Assembly (NCBI GenBank): GCA_015956445.1
Contig: WIUZ02000010.1
Coordinates: 496,001 to 560,000 of the forward strand
Origin: Thelephora terrestris
Lineage: Eukaryota; Basidiomycota; Agaricomycetes; Thelephorales; Thelephoraceae
Direction of reading: 5' to 3'
Length of the DNA: 64,000 bases
The notes under the pieces are model-generated. The model ran no database searches. It was given only the letters and a program-made list of their open reading frames with translations, and was not told the DNA's origin. Numbering within the stretch: position 1 is the stretch's first letter; the number at the start of each line of letters is the position of its first letter. A program made the position numbers and the translations under genes. This document shows positions 10,581 through 20,954 of this stretch, in pieces.

Positions 10581-12640
10581 TCACAAGTCGTCCCGACTGC
10601 GAGAGATATTGAACGCTGGCGCAAGTTTCTTCCAAACAGCTGAACGCCAGGTGGCGTGAGCCACCTCCACCGGCTTTGCACATTTTGCGCAGAGAAGGTG
10701 CCCCAAAGAGGGCAAACTCAACGGTCCGCCTTCCCTCTGCCCAATCACTGCAGAATAGATCTTCTCCATCGCCACCATCCTCCCCTCGACGTTTCTAATT
10801 TCAACACTCAAACTGCACGCCTCGTCAGGACAAACCTGAAGGTATCCTCGGTAGACGGCCGTACGCGCGGCATCGGAAGCCGAAGATTGTAGTACGTGTA
10901 TGCCATAGATGGTGGTGGCAAGAGTGCGACGTGGGAGGACAGTACCAGGTTTGTCGCTCATCAGAGCAGAGAAACCACCGATAGAAGCACGGTAGGCGGC
11001 AAAAGGGATCGCGAACTTAACATTCTCCGCCTCGAACAGATTCAGCACCGCGTTGGGATGGGGTTTGGGCGATCCGAAAAAGTCTTCTCCAAGGACCTTT
11101 GCACCCTGGAAGTCTTCCCATGTGGTAGGGTAAGCGCCCCTGATGTCCTTGACAAGTTGATCGCGGACGCTGGAGAAGCCGTACTTCGTTGTCATTCGGA
11201 GGAGCGATGCGAACACCGTGAACTCCGGTGCCTCATGTCTCGGAGGGAACCTGGACGTCATTCCGGCGCGGTCAGTTTTCCTGTTTCAAATAAAGGGAAG
11301 GAATGATTCACCCTGGGGTGTAGATCATCTTCAGTAAGATCCCAAAGTCTTCAGCGCTATCTGGGATGGTGACTCGAGGGCATTCTCCCGGAGTTGGAGC
11401 ATGGAGGAGTGTCGGTTGGGAGAGGATGTCCCGGAGCTTGGGGGAGGAAAACGAGAGGATGGAAGAATGAACCCTGAATACGGTGTCTCCGCAGACAATC
11501 TCTACGTTTCCGTCTTCGAAGTAAAGGGCATTGTGGCGATCAGCAGCCAGCTCCTCGCCGTTTTCGATGTCTTCACCGAGCTCCGTCGGTGTAAAGTCGG
11601 ATATTGTCGAAATGCTGAGCGTGGGGGAGGAAGTTGCGCCGGTCGCGACACTGACAAATGACTCGGGTAAAGAGTCTACGTCATCAAAGACGAAAGGCTC
11701 GATATTTTTGGAGATGGAAGGAGGGATCTCGATATCGATCGTCGCGGCGGGAAGATTTTGAGGAACGAAAGCCACTGGAGTTTCGGCCTCTGCGGAGACT
11801 TCTGCGTCGGTATCCTCTGCCCGTCCTTGACAGTCTCCAGTCTCCCTTGCCTTCTCCCGCCCCTCCTCCTCTTTCTCCCGCATCCATGCGGCGTGAATCT
11901 CGCGGAATTCCTGTTCGGAAGTCAAGCTCCATTGTAACCGCGAGCGGTGCGCTGTACTGTACCTGTAGCTTCGCCGACTCGAATCCCTTTATCCATCCTC
12001 GTCGGGGCTCAAGTATCTCGAAGCAGACTTGGACATCTTCGGGCTCGAGAAGACCACGAAGCAAGGCGTTCCCCGCAGCAACGAACAGTTGGTAGATCGC
12101 GTTGGCCCGGACAGTTTCGGAGGAATCTTTGCCACCGGCGGTATACTGGTGGTGTGTCAGCGGCTTGATGAGGTGTTGTCTCGCGAGCTCGTGGGTGAGC
12201 AAGCCACACTGGATGAGACATCCAACGAACGATGCAGCGTCTATGAAGCCATTTGCTCCGTTTCTCGTAATCAGGTAGCCGTAGTAAGGTTCCCTATCCA
12301 TCTGAAGGTCTTCCACAGATGCTATCGCAAACCAACGGAGGACGTAAGTGCACAACTGAGTAACGAAAGACCTCGCAATCTCAGAGCGGTGAGGCGCATC
12401 ATGGAACTCCTTGAGGAACCGCCCGACACTTGAAAAAGAGCGACCACCACACCATGCGTCCTCTGATACTGCCTCCACAAGCTCATCGACCGTCGCAAAA
12501 CCCTCGCTGAGGACATATTCGATCCAGTATTCGATCTTTGGTGTGATTTCATCGTACGCAGACGGCACGTTGACGAGAGAGGTGAGCAGAGAGCGGATCT
12601 TCGAGCAAATGGGACCTTTCCGTTCATGATAGCCCGGCAT
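10581..12640 (-). CDS. MIF4G-like/BTB domain protein, A branch, copy A2
   Basis: Three exons (12640-11963, 11910-11312, 11250-10581) give about 648 residues with the same splice phases as A1. The start MPGYHERKG is shared with A0. The MIF4G-like exon carries YDEITPKIEYWIEYVL and a C-terminal LLEPEDVQVCFEILEP. The BTB exon carries FEDGNVEIVCGDTVFRVHSS and ILSFSSPKLRDIL. The last exon holds a helical region and Cys pairs CPDEAC and CAKCAK, ending AWKKLAP-like/FNIS. It is very similar to A1, and most differences are substitutions plus small in-frame indels in the acidic linker, which suggests both copies are under constraint or very young. Function is unknown; a BTB-type E3 adaptor or scaffold role is inference. 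Confidence 0.85.
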
Positions 12641-12812
12641 TGTCACGGAGCAGGAATGAGTGTGGCGGGTGTGGACCCACAGCAAGTGATGGGACTCTGG
12701 CCCCTCGAATTGGAACGTTCATGGGAGCACAAAAGAGTTACAAGGACATAACAAAGTCGGAATAGTACAGCGGTGAACACCCGAGACCTGACATCGAGCT
12801 CGCACAGCAAAT

Positions 12813-14797
12813 TTAATCCTTCAATCCAAACGCATCCGGCAACATATTCCATGCCTTCTTTCTCACTTCGACGTGACCGGCTTCCCACCCCTTGACACAG
12901 ACCTCGCAAAACCCGTCACAGTCACCTTCATTGATGCTGCTCAACGACAGGACCTGCAAAACCTTCGTTCCAGACCGAGAAGCATCCGTGATTCGATCGA
13001 TGACCTTCTTGTGTGCATCAGACGCTCTTGGATCCCTCGTGCTGCGTGAGGGACAAATCGGCGAGGAACACGCGCGGGAGATCTTTGACCCCAGAACCAG
13101 ACGGTATGTCTCGTTGAGCTCCAGTTCGCGGAGGGCAATGAAACCTTTGATCGCAGACTCGAGGATCTCGGGAGAGAGAGTGGCCCTCTGGGATAGACTT
13201 CTGTCCATCAGCGAACTGATACCCCTTCTAGCCGCCATGTAGTATGCCACCGGTAGCGCGGATGTGAGCCCCTGCTGGACAAATAGGTTGAGGACCTCGT
13301 TCGGATGCGGGGTTGGTCCACTGAAGACCCTCTCCCCAATTGACTTGGTAGGCGTGACTCCCTCGAACGTCTCCGGGTACGCATCACGAACAACCTCGAT
13401 TAAGTGAGGTCGTACAGCAGGCATCTCGTACTTCGCCGTGATCCGGAGGAGGGATGAGAATGTGTTGAAATCCGGGACTTTGTTCCACTCAGGGTACCTG
13501 CAGACTTGTGATCAGCGGAGGAATGATAGGTGTAGAGATGGATTAACATACCCGGGAAGATAGATTACCTTGAGAAGTGTGGCGAAGTCGGTTGCTGTGT
13601 CGGAGGACAGGATACGAGGGCAACCGTTGGGCGATTCGGCAGCTGCGAGATTGGCCCGAGCGAACATTTGACGGAGGGCAGGGGAATGGAGGGAAAGAAC
13701 GCTCGTGTGAACACGGAAGAGGGTACTCCCACATAACACTTCCGCGTTCCCATCCTCGAAGTTGAAGGTGTCATGGGGGATTATGGCCGTAGGATCAATG
13801 GGAGACTCGTCATCGGAGGTATCTGCAAAGGTGAAGTCGGACAAAGTGGCAATGCTGGTGGTCGGAGACTGGGTAGCTGGGGATCCGGGAATCGCTTCAG
13901 TCTCTGGAGTGGTGAGTGATTCGAGCGGAGGAGATTGAGGGATCTGAGGTTCGGGGTCTGCATTCGGTAGTCCCAGGGATGTGGCGACGGGAGTTGCGCT
14001 GGGATCTTCCTGGCCCGTGTTGGTCTGATCTGGGCTGCTGGTTGTGAGTACCGGTGGGGGAGGCAGACCCTCCCAACCCCGTTCCCGTAGCTGAAACACT
14101 TCCTAAAGGTTGCCTTAGCTCCAACGAAGGTTCCTTCACAGGGTTTGCTTACCAGTATATATACCAGCCTTAGCCTTCCTCTGTGAAATCTTTTGTTGTA
14201 GTCCCCGAGGAGCTCAAAGCAGCGGTCGAGCACCGAAGGATCAACATATACGGCAAGTGTGGCCCCTGCTATCTTGAAAAGAATACAGAGCGCTTCCATC
14301 TGGTCCTGGCGCAGCTTCGAAATGGAGGTTGTAGTGAGAAGCTGAAGGATGTGTTTGCGGATCACGATTTCCTCCATGAGTCCAAGATTGGCACCATGTG
14401 CAACGAGGTTAGCGAGGAGTTTAATATTTCCCCCTGATCCGGACACGAATCCCAACCCAACATTGAGAAATTCTCTTAGAATAGTTGTGCAGAGGCGACC
14501 CCGGAGTCCAGTGCTGTGCGAAGCAAGGATGCTGTCCGACTCTGCATCGCTGGCGAAACGAAGGATTAAGTGGGAGGTCGGGTAGAAGAGGCCGTCGTCG
14601 GGCGAAGTGAGCCACCCTTTGTGTTTCCAGATCGAATCGAAGACCAAATCTGAGGGGATTTGGGAGTGTGCCTGCGCGAGTTCGAACAGAAAACAATAAT
14701 TGGCGAAGAATTGTTCATAGTTTTCTTCGGTTAGGGCACCGACTACTGAACCTAATGCCCCTTCAATGTTAGACATTGCTACTGTGGTTGTCGCCAT
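12813..14797 (-). CDS. MIF4G-like/BTB domain protein, B branch, copy B3 (best intact B copy)
   Basis: The three exons 14797-14153, 14102-13552 and 13497-12813 join to about 626 residues without interruption. The start MATTTVAMSNIEG was chosen over an upstream open extension because B1 and B2 share it. Exon 1 is MIF4G-like (LTEENYEQFFANY; LLANLVAHGANLGLMEEIVI; ALCILFKIAGATL). Exon 2 opens EVFQLRERGWEGLPPPP, matching the LRERxW signature at the end of MIF4G domains, then a Ser/Thr/Pro linker and BTB (FEDGNAEVLCGSTLFRVHTS). Exon 3 continues YPEWNKVPDFNTF with a BACK-like region, then Cys pairs CSSPIC and CEVC. It has the 8 bp that B2 lost and lacks the B1 lesions. It lies 359 bp from the divergent mitochondrial gene. 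Confidence 0.85.
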
Positions 14798-15155
14798 GAT
14801 GAGAGGGACGCGGGTGGTTACGTAAACAAGCCACAGTTTGAGCTTTTTAGACTGACCGCCATATCCCAGCACGTTCCGTTCGTCAGCCACTTGGTTTCTA
14901 CTCCGCGCTGTGGTTTTCCGCCGAGAGCGCGAATGCTCGACAAGAACACACCGCAAAATATCGGAAAGCGAGTGATTACATCACTTCCGTTGTGCGCAAC
15001 TCTGGCGCCTTTCTCGACTCCGGCTGTTCCCGAACACCCCGGAAGCCATTCAGAAGAGCTTATTGCTTAGCCTAAGCCTTGGTTTCATCCCTCCGACCCA
15101 AGAGTCCCAACTCTCCCTCGTCACCTCTTTCAAACAACAAAAACACAAGCTCAAA

Positions 15156-16171
15156 ATGGCCTCACGGGCAACCCGCTATCTTGCCCCTGTCTTCCGCTCC
15201 GGTTTCAGGTCTTCACGAACTACGTTCCGAGCTGGCAGCGGGAAGCGCGGAATGTCCACCAACTCGTCACAGTCAAAACAGTCCCGTGATATGCCATGGC
15301 TAGTGCGTGCCCTCTTTCACACGCCGTCTTTCCCTCCGTCTTGGCTTAAATCATCCCTCGGTCGTTTTTTCTCTTTGCGGCGTGACTAGATCTGTTCCGG
15401 ACTGGTTTTCGTCCCGACTGTGAGTTTACCTCCAGACTACTATGGGTATCAACTGAAATCCCGGTTATATGGCATTAGATTGCTTGGATATTATCCTCGG
15501 GCAAGGGGGAGAAGCACGCTCACCCTCATCCAAAAACTCCGAAGGATCAAGGGGAGATTGCTGAGGCGGTCGAGGACGTCCCGAAAGAAGCTGCCCCGGA
15601 GCCCGACACCATCGAACCAGTAATGTCTTCCCAAATTTCCCGTTGTCGCTCCAGCCTCAAGCTTTTGGTGTCTCACAGCCTCCCGAACCGGTTTCGGAGG
15701 ATAAATCACCCGAGGTAGCGCGATACGCAACTAATTTGTAGTCCGTGCTGACGTGCATGCGTCTCTCACTTCAGATTACCCCTGAAACTACTGCACCCGA
15801 GTCTGCTTTCAGTGACGACGATGGCGTCGTAATCTCTGCGGAGGAGGTGGAGGAGTCCATAAACAAGGCTATTGTGCGTACCCACGCTTCCCACTTTGGT
15901 GCGATCGGTGCCTAATTCAGGCCTCGCTCTTTCTTCGTCCACGTCGTCGTGCTGCAGGATGCCGATGTTCCAAAAGAAGCCAAAACCGGTGAAGTCACCG
16001 AAGATACGTCTCCCAAACCCTCCCCGGCCCCATCAGAATCTGAACCTGTGGAGGGGAGCATGAGAGAGGCCACAGACGCTATCCCTCCACCACCTGTACG
16101 TCTCACTTTGAATCGAAGGTTTATGGCCGTACTCACCGCCGTTTTTTACCTAGTCCGAGGAGGCCTCATAG
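15156..16171 (+). CDS. small predicted mitochondrial protein of unknown function (complete copy)
   Basis: Six inferred exons (15156-15302, 15390-15419, 15479-15619, 15775-15873, 15958-16095, 16154-16171) give about 190 residues. The N-terminus MASRATRYLAPVFRSGFRSS is rich in Arg and Ser and lacks acids, as expected of a mitochondrial presequence. A short hydrophobic stretch around DMPWLICSGLVFVPT is encoded across a 30-nt exon 2. The remainder is hydrophilic and acidic (EIAEAVEDVPKEAAPEP; AEEVEESINKA; DADVPKEAKTGEVTEDTS). I recall similar presequence-plus-one-helix-plus-acidic-tail proteins in basidiomycetes but cannot name a function. It is the only complete copy: the tandem array breaks inside its exon 3. 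The exon 2/3 boundaries are the least certain. Confidence 0.65.
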
Positions 16172-16967
16172 ACTAAGAATCACTGAGTGCTACAAGGCAG
16201 CGGATGTCCCCCCAAAATAATATCTGGTGGGCTCCCCTCCCCGCAGTTGACCCTTACACCACCCATCTAGACTATCTTCTCTGCACAATGCCTTCGAGTA
16301 CTCCATCGCCCCTTCTCTGCTCGGGTTAGTAGAAACCCTGGTCATTCCGCTTCTGTGGCTTGTACACGCAATCCACTACACAATGCATTCGTTTGTCCGC
16401 TACTGTTTCTTTCTATCTTGCACTGGATTAAGCCCACCCCACCGGTCTCCTTAACCTCCTCAGTTCCCGTCGGCTTACCATTTTGGTTTTATTTTCTTGG
16501 GTCCACCTCATGATCGGTAACCTGAAACTGTGGGCGGTCCTCACTGCTGCACGAGAGTATGCGAGCTCTAGGTCTGGACGCCATTGACGTGGTGCAGAAC
16601 CCAAACCCACTCTCTTTCCTCTGATGGCAACGAACCGTTGGCGTTCCAAGAACGCCTCCCAGCCATCCATATGAGTGTAGAGTGCACTCACGTATCGTAC
16701 GCGCTCTCATGTCAACACTTTCACCTCAGTTGCAAAATGTCTCCATGACGAATTTCGTTCTCGAAGAACCAAGAGCTCAAAATCTGGATACTTGGTCAAA
16801 GATTTCGAACCACGCATAATGCCTAGGAGACCAATGGAATTGCTTATGGATCGCTTATCTCCAACTGCGGGCGGGTCCGTATGTAGGATCACCATACAAG
16901 TCATGGAGGCTCCTACTTCGTTTGATGCGCCTTGGCCAGTGTCGTTTATGCGTGACGGGGGGTCGCT
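16172..16967. other. intergenic, no gene seen
   Basis: Short overlapping frames occur on both strands but none shows domain similarity or a plausible exon chain. The right edge is the point where the esterase pseudogene loses homology to its complete relative. Confidence 0.5.
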
Positions 16968-17608
16968 TGGACGCCAACAGGTGACTTACCAAACATTCTC
17001 CCGCTTGACCGTATACGGAGAGCAGGGCTCTTTGTTTCGGCAAGACGTGCATCGCACTCAGGTAGGCGCAAAGTCCCCCCGCAGATGACCCCGCGACGGC
17101 GATCGCATCAACGCTAATCCTTGGTCCGCGGTCACTACCCGCCCCAGCGAGAGCAGAGTTCAGATCGGTGTGGATGTAGGAGAAGAGATCCTGAATGTCT
17201 TCTAGAATCTCGTGTCCCGTTGAGGGCGACGAGAGACTGTTATCCGCCGAGATGAAGGCATATCTCGCCTGGATAGACGTCCTGTGTTCATGATTAGCCT
17301 CGAAGGCAGGCACTCGATTATCCCAATAGCGGCGATGCTGACCGTGAAGCCATTCAGGAAACCAGCTCTTCCGATTCCCAATCACCAACCCCTCCGCCAT
17401 GGAAATACACAACACCATGGAAATACAAAACAGCAGGCACCTCGATATGATCTTCCCCAGAACTAGAGGTACCGTTCGAGTGCGAATTTGCTGGATAAAC
17501 ATCCAGATGTAACGGAATCTTCAACTGTTCGCCATCTGCGTCTGGTTCTGGCGTAGATATCTTCTTGTGCACCAACGCTATTGGGTCTAGCGTTGGTGCA
17601 AGTCCCAT
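16968..17608 (-). pseudogene. truncated HSL-type esterase pseudogene (alpha/beta-hydrolase-3 family)
   Basis: The start (complement of 17606-17608, MGLAPTLDPIALVHKK) and exons 1-2 closely match the intact esterase at 55832-57106. Near 17410 an 18-bp duplication repeats YFHG (YFHGVVYFHGGG), and a single extra G then shifts the frame out of exon 1. Exon 2 is still readable in its own frame (FISADNSLSSPSTGHE; VAGSSAGGLCAYL; YGQAGECL). Similarity ends about 20 bp after the intron 2 donor, so the whole third exon with the catalytic Asp and His is absent. It is a decayed partial copy of the gene 38 kb away, on the opposite strand. Confidence 0.85.
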
Positions 17609-17732
17609 AACTATGGGAGTGCCGTTTCAACAGTGCGATAAAGAATGCCGTAACGTGACCCTACAGAAAGCCTGGCCGGTCGATCAGCATCTGCCAATCG
17701 ACATCATAAAGGCTGGAGGCGAATAACGGGGT

Positions 17733-18987
17733 TTATTGCCGAAGCCTCTGAACAAGAAAAGCCACAGCCCGGTCAAACATTCTTCCAAACTCCCTCTCCG
17801 CCTCTGCAGCTGGGACAAGGATATCAAACGCGTGTTCTCGACCATCCACCACTATCAGCTCGTTCTCCACTCCAACCGCTGTCAGCTGCTCTGCAAGGTG
17901 CTTGGATTCGGAGAATGGAACTCGACTGTCTGCCGTGCCGTGCACCAACAAGGTTGGGGGCCAGTTCTCCGTAACTCCAAACTGTGGAAACAATTTGATG
18001 TTCTTCTCTCCAATCACCTCTCCCGCCTTTGCCGGGTCTGGTGCCAAGAGTGGCTCTGTCCCCGACGATCGCAACTGGCGAAGACGCTGGCTGAGCGTGT
18101 GATCACCGGTGTAATAGTCCAGCCATTGGCCGAGTTGGTAGTACAATCTGGAAAGTTGCATTCGTTTGGTCGCTGGGAGGCCTGGAGTTGGGTGGGTTGT
18201 TGGGTAGTACTCCACCGGGGATTCTGCTATGATTGGCAAAGCCATGGATTGCGGGAAGAGAAATTCGGCGAAACCAGACGGGTCGACCAACGGCACGTTA
18301 GGAATATACGGTTTCGTCTTTGGCTCCAGAAATTGGTCGTTCTGCGATGGGCGGAAAATTAAGGCATGGTCCCGGCCCCAACATGAGAAAGATGGCTCAC
18401 TAAACATTCTCCCGCTTGACCGTACACCGATAGTAGGGCCCTCGGCTTCGGCGAAAGGTGCATCGCACACAGATAAGTGCACAAACCCCCTGCAGATGAT
18501 CCGGCGACACCAATCGCATTTAGGTTGATCCTCAACCTAGGGTCACCTGTCGCCCCGGCGAGAACAGGGTTCAGATCATTACGGATATAGGCGAAGAGGT
18601 CTTGGATGTCTTCCACGATATCGTGCCCCGTCGAGGGCGAAAGGAGTCGGTAATCCGCCGAGAGGAATGCTACACCTTGCTCAGATAGGCGTTCTGTGCG
18701 CGGTAATGATTAGCCCTGGGGGTGGTAGATAGACTGAAACGGCGCTCACTGAGAAGCCATCCAGGAAACCAGCTCTTCCTGTCCCCTACCACCAAACCTC
18801 CACCATGAAAATACACAATAGCAGGCACTCCAGCGTCACCATCCGCAGGGGAAGTGGGCGGATAGAAGTCCAAATGTAACGCGATATCTGGTTTTGAACC
18901 TTCTGGCGAGCCGGGGTCGGACGTAGAGATCGTCTTGTACACCAGCGTTATTGGATCTGGCGTCGATTCACGTCCTGCTGTAGCCAT
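17733..18987 (-). CDS. HSL-family esterase/lipase (alpha/beta-hydrolase-3)
   Basis: Exons 18987-18750, 18693-18401 and 18341-17733 give 379 residues. The fold markers are in order: oxyanion-hole HGGG (YFHGGGLVVG), nucleophile elbow GSSAG (GVAGSSAGGLC), catalytic Asp in LVHGTADSRVPF, and catalytic His in DGREHAFD. No signal peptide is apparent, so it is probably intracellular. The family hydrolyses carboxylic esters; the natural substrate cannot be told. Intron positions and phases are the same as in the esterase at 55.8 kb, with exon 2 (293 nt) and exon 3 (609 nt) of identical length, but the proteins have diverged well beyond the recent pseudogene pair. Confidence 0.88.
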
Positions 18988-19291
18988 GAAAGCGTTATGA
19001 CAATAGTGTCATCAGCGTCGCAAGAACCGCGATTCCCTCCAATTCCCACAGCCCAAGCCTACCGGCCGGCGGGACGGCAACCTGACGCCGTCAAGACCGC
19101 AAAAACTTGAAGAAACATGATCGCGAACGTGAACGATGGTGGCAGCGGCCGCATCAAGCGATTGCAACAAACCATATTAAGGGCTCGGCAGTCCAAGACC
19201 ACACGAAAGGGGAGAAAAGTACATTATACCATTCATAGATTTGTATATGAATCCGATTTATCTCACACAACCAACGTTCCAGGTAGCACAC

Positions 19292-20734
19292 TCACAAGCC
19301 CCCGCCGCCAAGAATATACTCTATGGCGGCATTGACGTTTCCACCCGTCGCTTGGAGGGCGCGGATATTCTGCGATGCATTGAAGAAACCCATCTCGTTC
19401 AATTGCTGTGAGAGATTGGGAACGTCAATCACGAGCTGGAGTGCCAACTAGTGTGGGTTACTAACCTGTAGTTGAGTCTGGAACCGTTCCTCTGGTGATC
19501 TGGTATCCGCAGGCGTAGCCGGGGCACCGAAAGCTCCACCTCCGAACCCTCCACCTCCGAACCCTCCTCCGAGCCCTCCTCCGAGCCCACCTCCAAGCCC
19601 ACCTCCGCCAGGACCACCGAAAGCACCCATAAGTTGTTGCATCATCGCTGCATCGAATAATGGGTTCGGCGGCAGCGAACCCGGGGTGACGCCTGGCGCG
19701 TTTGTTGTATCTGTCGTACTTTGTGTTTGACCGGGAATACTCGCGTTCGTAGGTAGACTGGGAGAAGCGGTCGGGTTTACCGCACCACCAGGACTGCCGG
19801 GGTTTGCACCCATCCCGTGCATCAGATTGGACATTTGCAACATCGTTCGGAGCGTGTCTGGGTTGGCCCTGGAAGTGGAAGCGTTAGTCAACTCATTGAA
19901 GGTGATGGGCGGAGTCCAGCGCACATCATCTGACGGAACCGGTCACTTTGTAGCATCTGGCGCATTTGCGGACTCATTCCCGCCAATTGAGGATTCATCG
20001 CCATGATTTGGTCCATAACCTGTGGATTTGAAAAAACAGAGGACATTTGTTGGAGGAACTCTGGAGAGTTCATCATGTTTTGGAACTGCCCGTGGACATC
20101 GTCTACGTCAGAAACATCGAGAACCTTCCCGAAGCCGCCGAAAGCGCACCATGTTAGGATCGTTCGTGTTCACGCCCGAATCCGCGAAAGGATTGAAACC
20201 GGCCATAGCACCGAAACCCAGGTGACTATTCAGTTGGGTGAGAGGGTCATGAGGATTCTGGCCGGCCTGCATCTGGGGCAAGGCTTGAGAAGGAGTGGGT
20301 CCAGACGTTGAGGGGTTCCCTCCGGACCTGGCGGCGCTCTTCACCATGTGAACTGTGTGTCCAGATTGAATCTTGTAGTTTGATAACGGTTCTTCATTCT
20401 GCGATGAACGATGAAGGGTAAATGAGGGAGGAAATCGGATACTGGTAAACGTGGCTGCGGGGGTAGATACCCAGGATGAAGGACGTACCTTGAGAACCTT
20501 TCCGGAATAAATCAGTCTCTGACGGTCAGCAGGCGCATCCGTCGTCTCCGCAATGGCTTGCTTGAGATCCTGCACGGTCTTGTCTGTCCTTATTGTGATC
20601 TGTAACTTGAGCTCGTTTGCGCCTCAATGAGAAGATTATATCAGTTTGGTCTCCCCATCTTTGCAGACCCGCGAGGTTAATCAATTATCTTTACCTTTGA
20701 TATGAATTTGAATCTCTGATGGAGAGTCAGACAT
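19292..20734 (-). CDS. DSK2: Dsk2/ubiquilin-type ubiquitin shuttle protein
   Basis: Six exons (20734-20695, 20622-20489, 20398-20150, 20085-19925, 19868-19466, 19405-19292) give 366 residues. An N-terminal ubiquitin-like domain ([49 protein letters not shown]) is followed by STI1-type Met/Asn/Pro-rich repeats ([34 protein letters not shown]), a Gly/Phe-rich low-complexity run near residues 280-310, and a C-terminal UBA domain ([31 protein letters not shown]). Such proteins bind polyubiquitin through UBA and the proteasome through UBL, delivering substrates for degradation. The Gly-rich run is longer and more regular than I expect for the family. The gene is divergent from the sirtuin with 220 bp between starts. 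Confidence 0.93.
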
Positions 20735-20954
20735 TGTGGGTGGTGTTTCGCAAGGGAGTGGACTGAGGGTAGACGTGATAAGGGGAAAGATCTGGGAGAG
20801 TTCCTTTGACTTTAGGCCGCGGCGACTCGCGTCGATGATGACGCCGTAGCTGGGCGCCATCCGCCTCCGAACCTTGGAGTCACACTCGCGGGTCGTCTTA
20901 TAATCATAGGGTCCTAGTAACCCTGTATCTTTATACCACCCCTTCGTTGTCAAA
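20735..20954. promoter_or_regulatory. shared divergent promoter, Dsk2 and sirtuin
   Basis: The two start codons are 220 bp apart on opposite strands. A TATA-like tctttataccacc lies about 20-30 bp before the sirtuin ATG. The compact spacing implies shared upstream control. Confidence 0.55.

Larger units (their letters stand above)
1..15530. repeat. tandem array of a ~5.16-kb unit (A gene, B gene, 5' part of the mitochondrial gene)
   Basis: Equivalent landmarks recur at a fixed spacing. The A stop codons at 5417 and 10581 are 5,164 bp apart and the A starts at 7479 and 12640 are 5,161 bp apart. The first pair of A starts (393, 7479) differs by 7,086 bp because of the 1,988-bp inserted element. 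Units are roughly <1-5215, 5216-10378 and 10379-15530. The unit boundary falls in exon 3 of the mitochondrial gene. Divergence is small between units 2 and 3 and larger in unit 1, where both B1 and the mitochondrial fragment are more decayed. Confidence 0.85.

Noticed and set aside
13781-14956. 391-residue uninterrupted ORF of B3 as the protein
   Set aside because: It reads through intron 1 into a wrong frame; splicing gives the BTB frame shared with B1 and B4.
18670-18720. Alternative 105-residue end of esterase exon 1
   Set aside because: It is readthrough of the first intron; splicing at gtgagc restores the continuous hydrolase fold.
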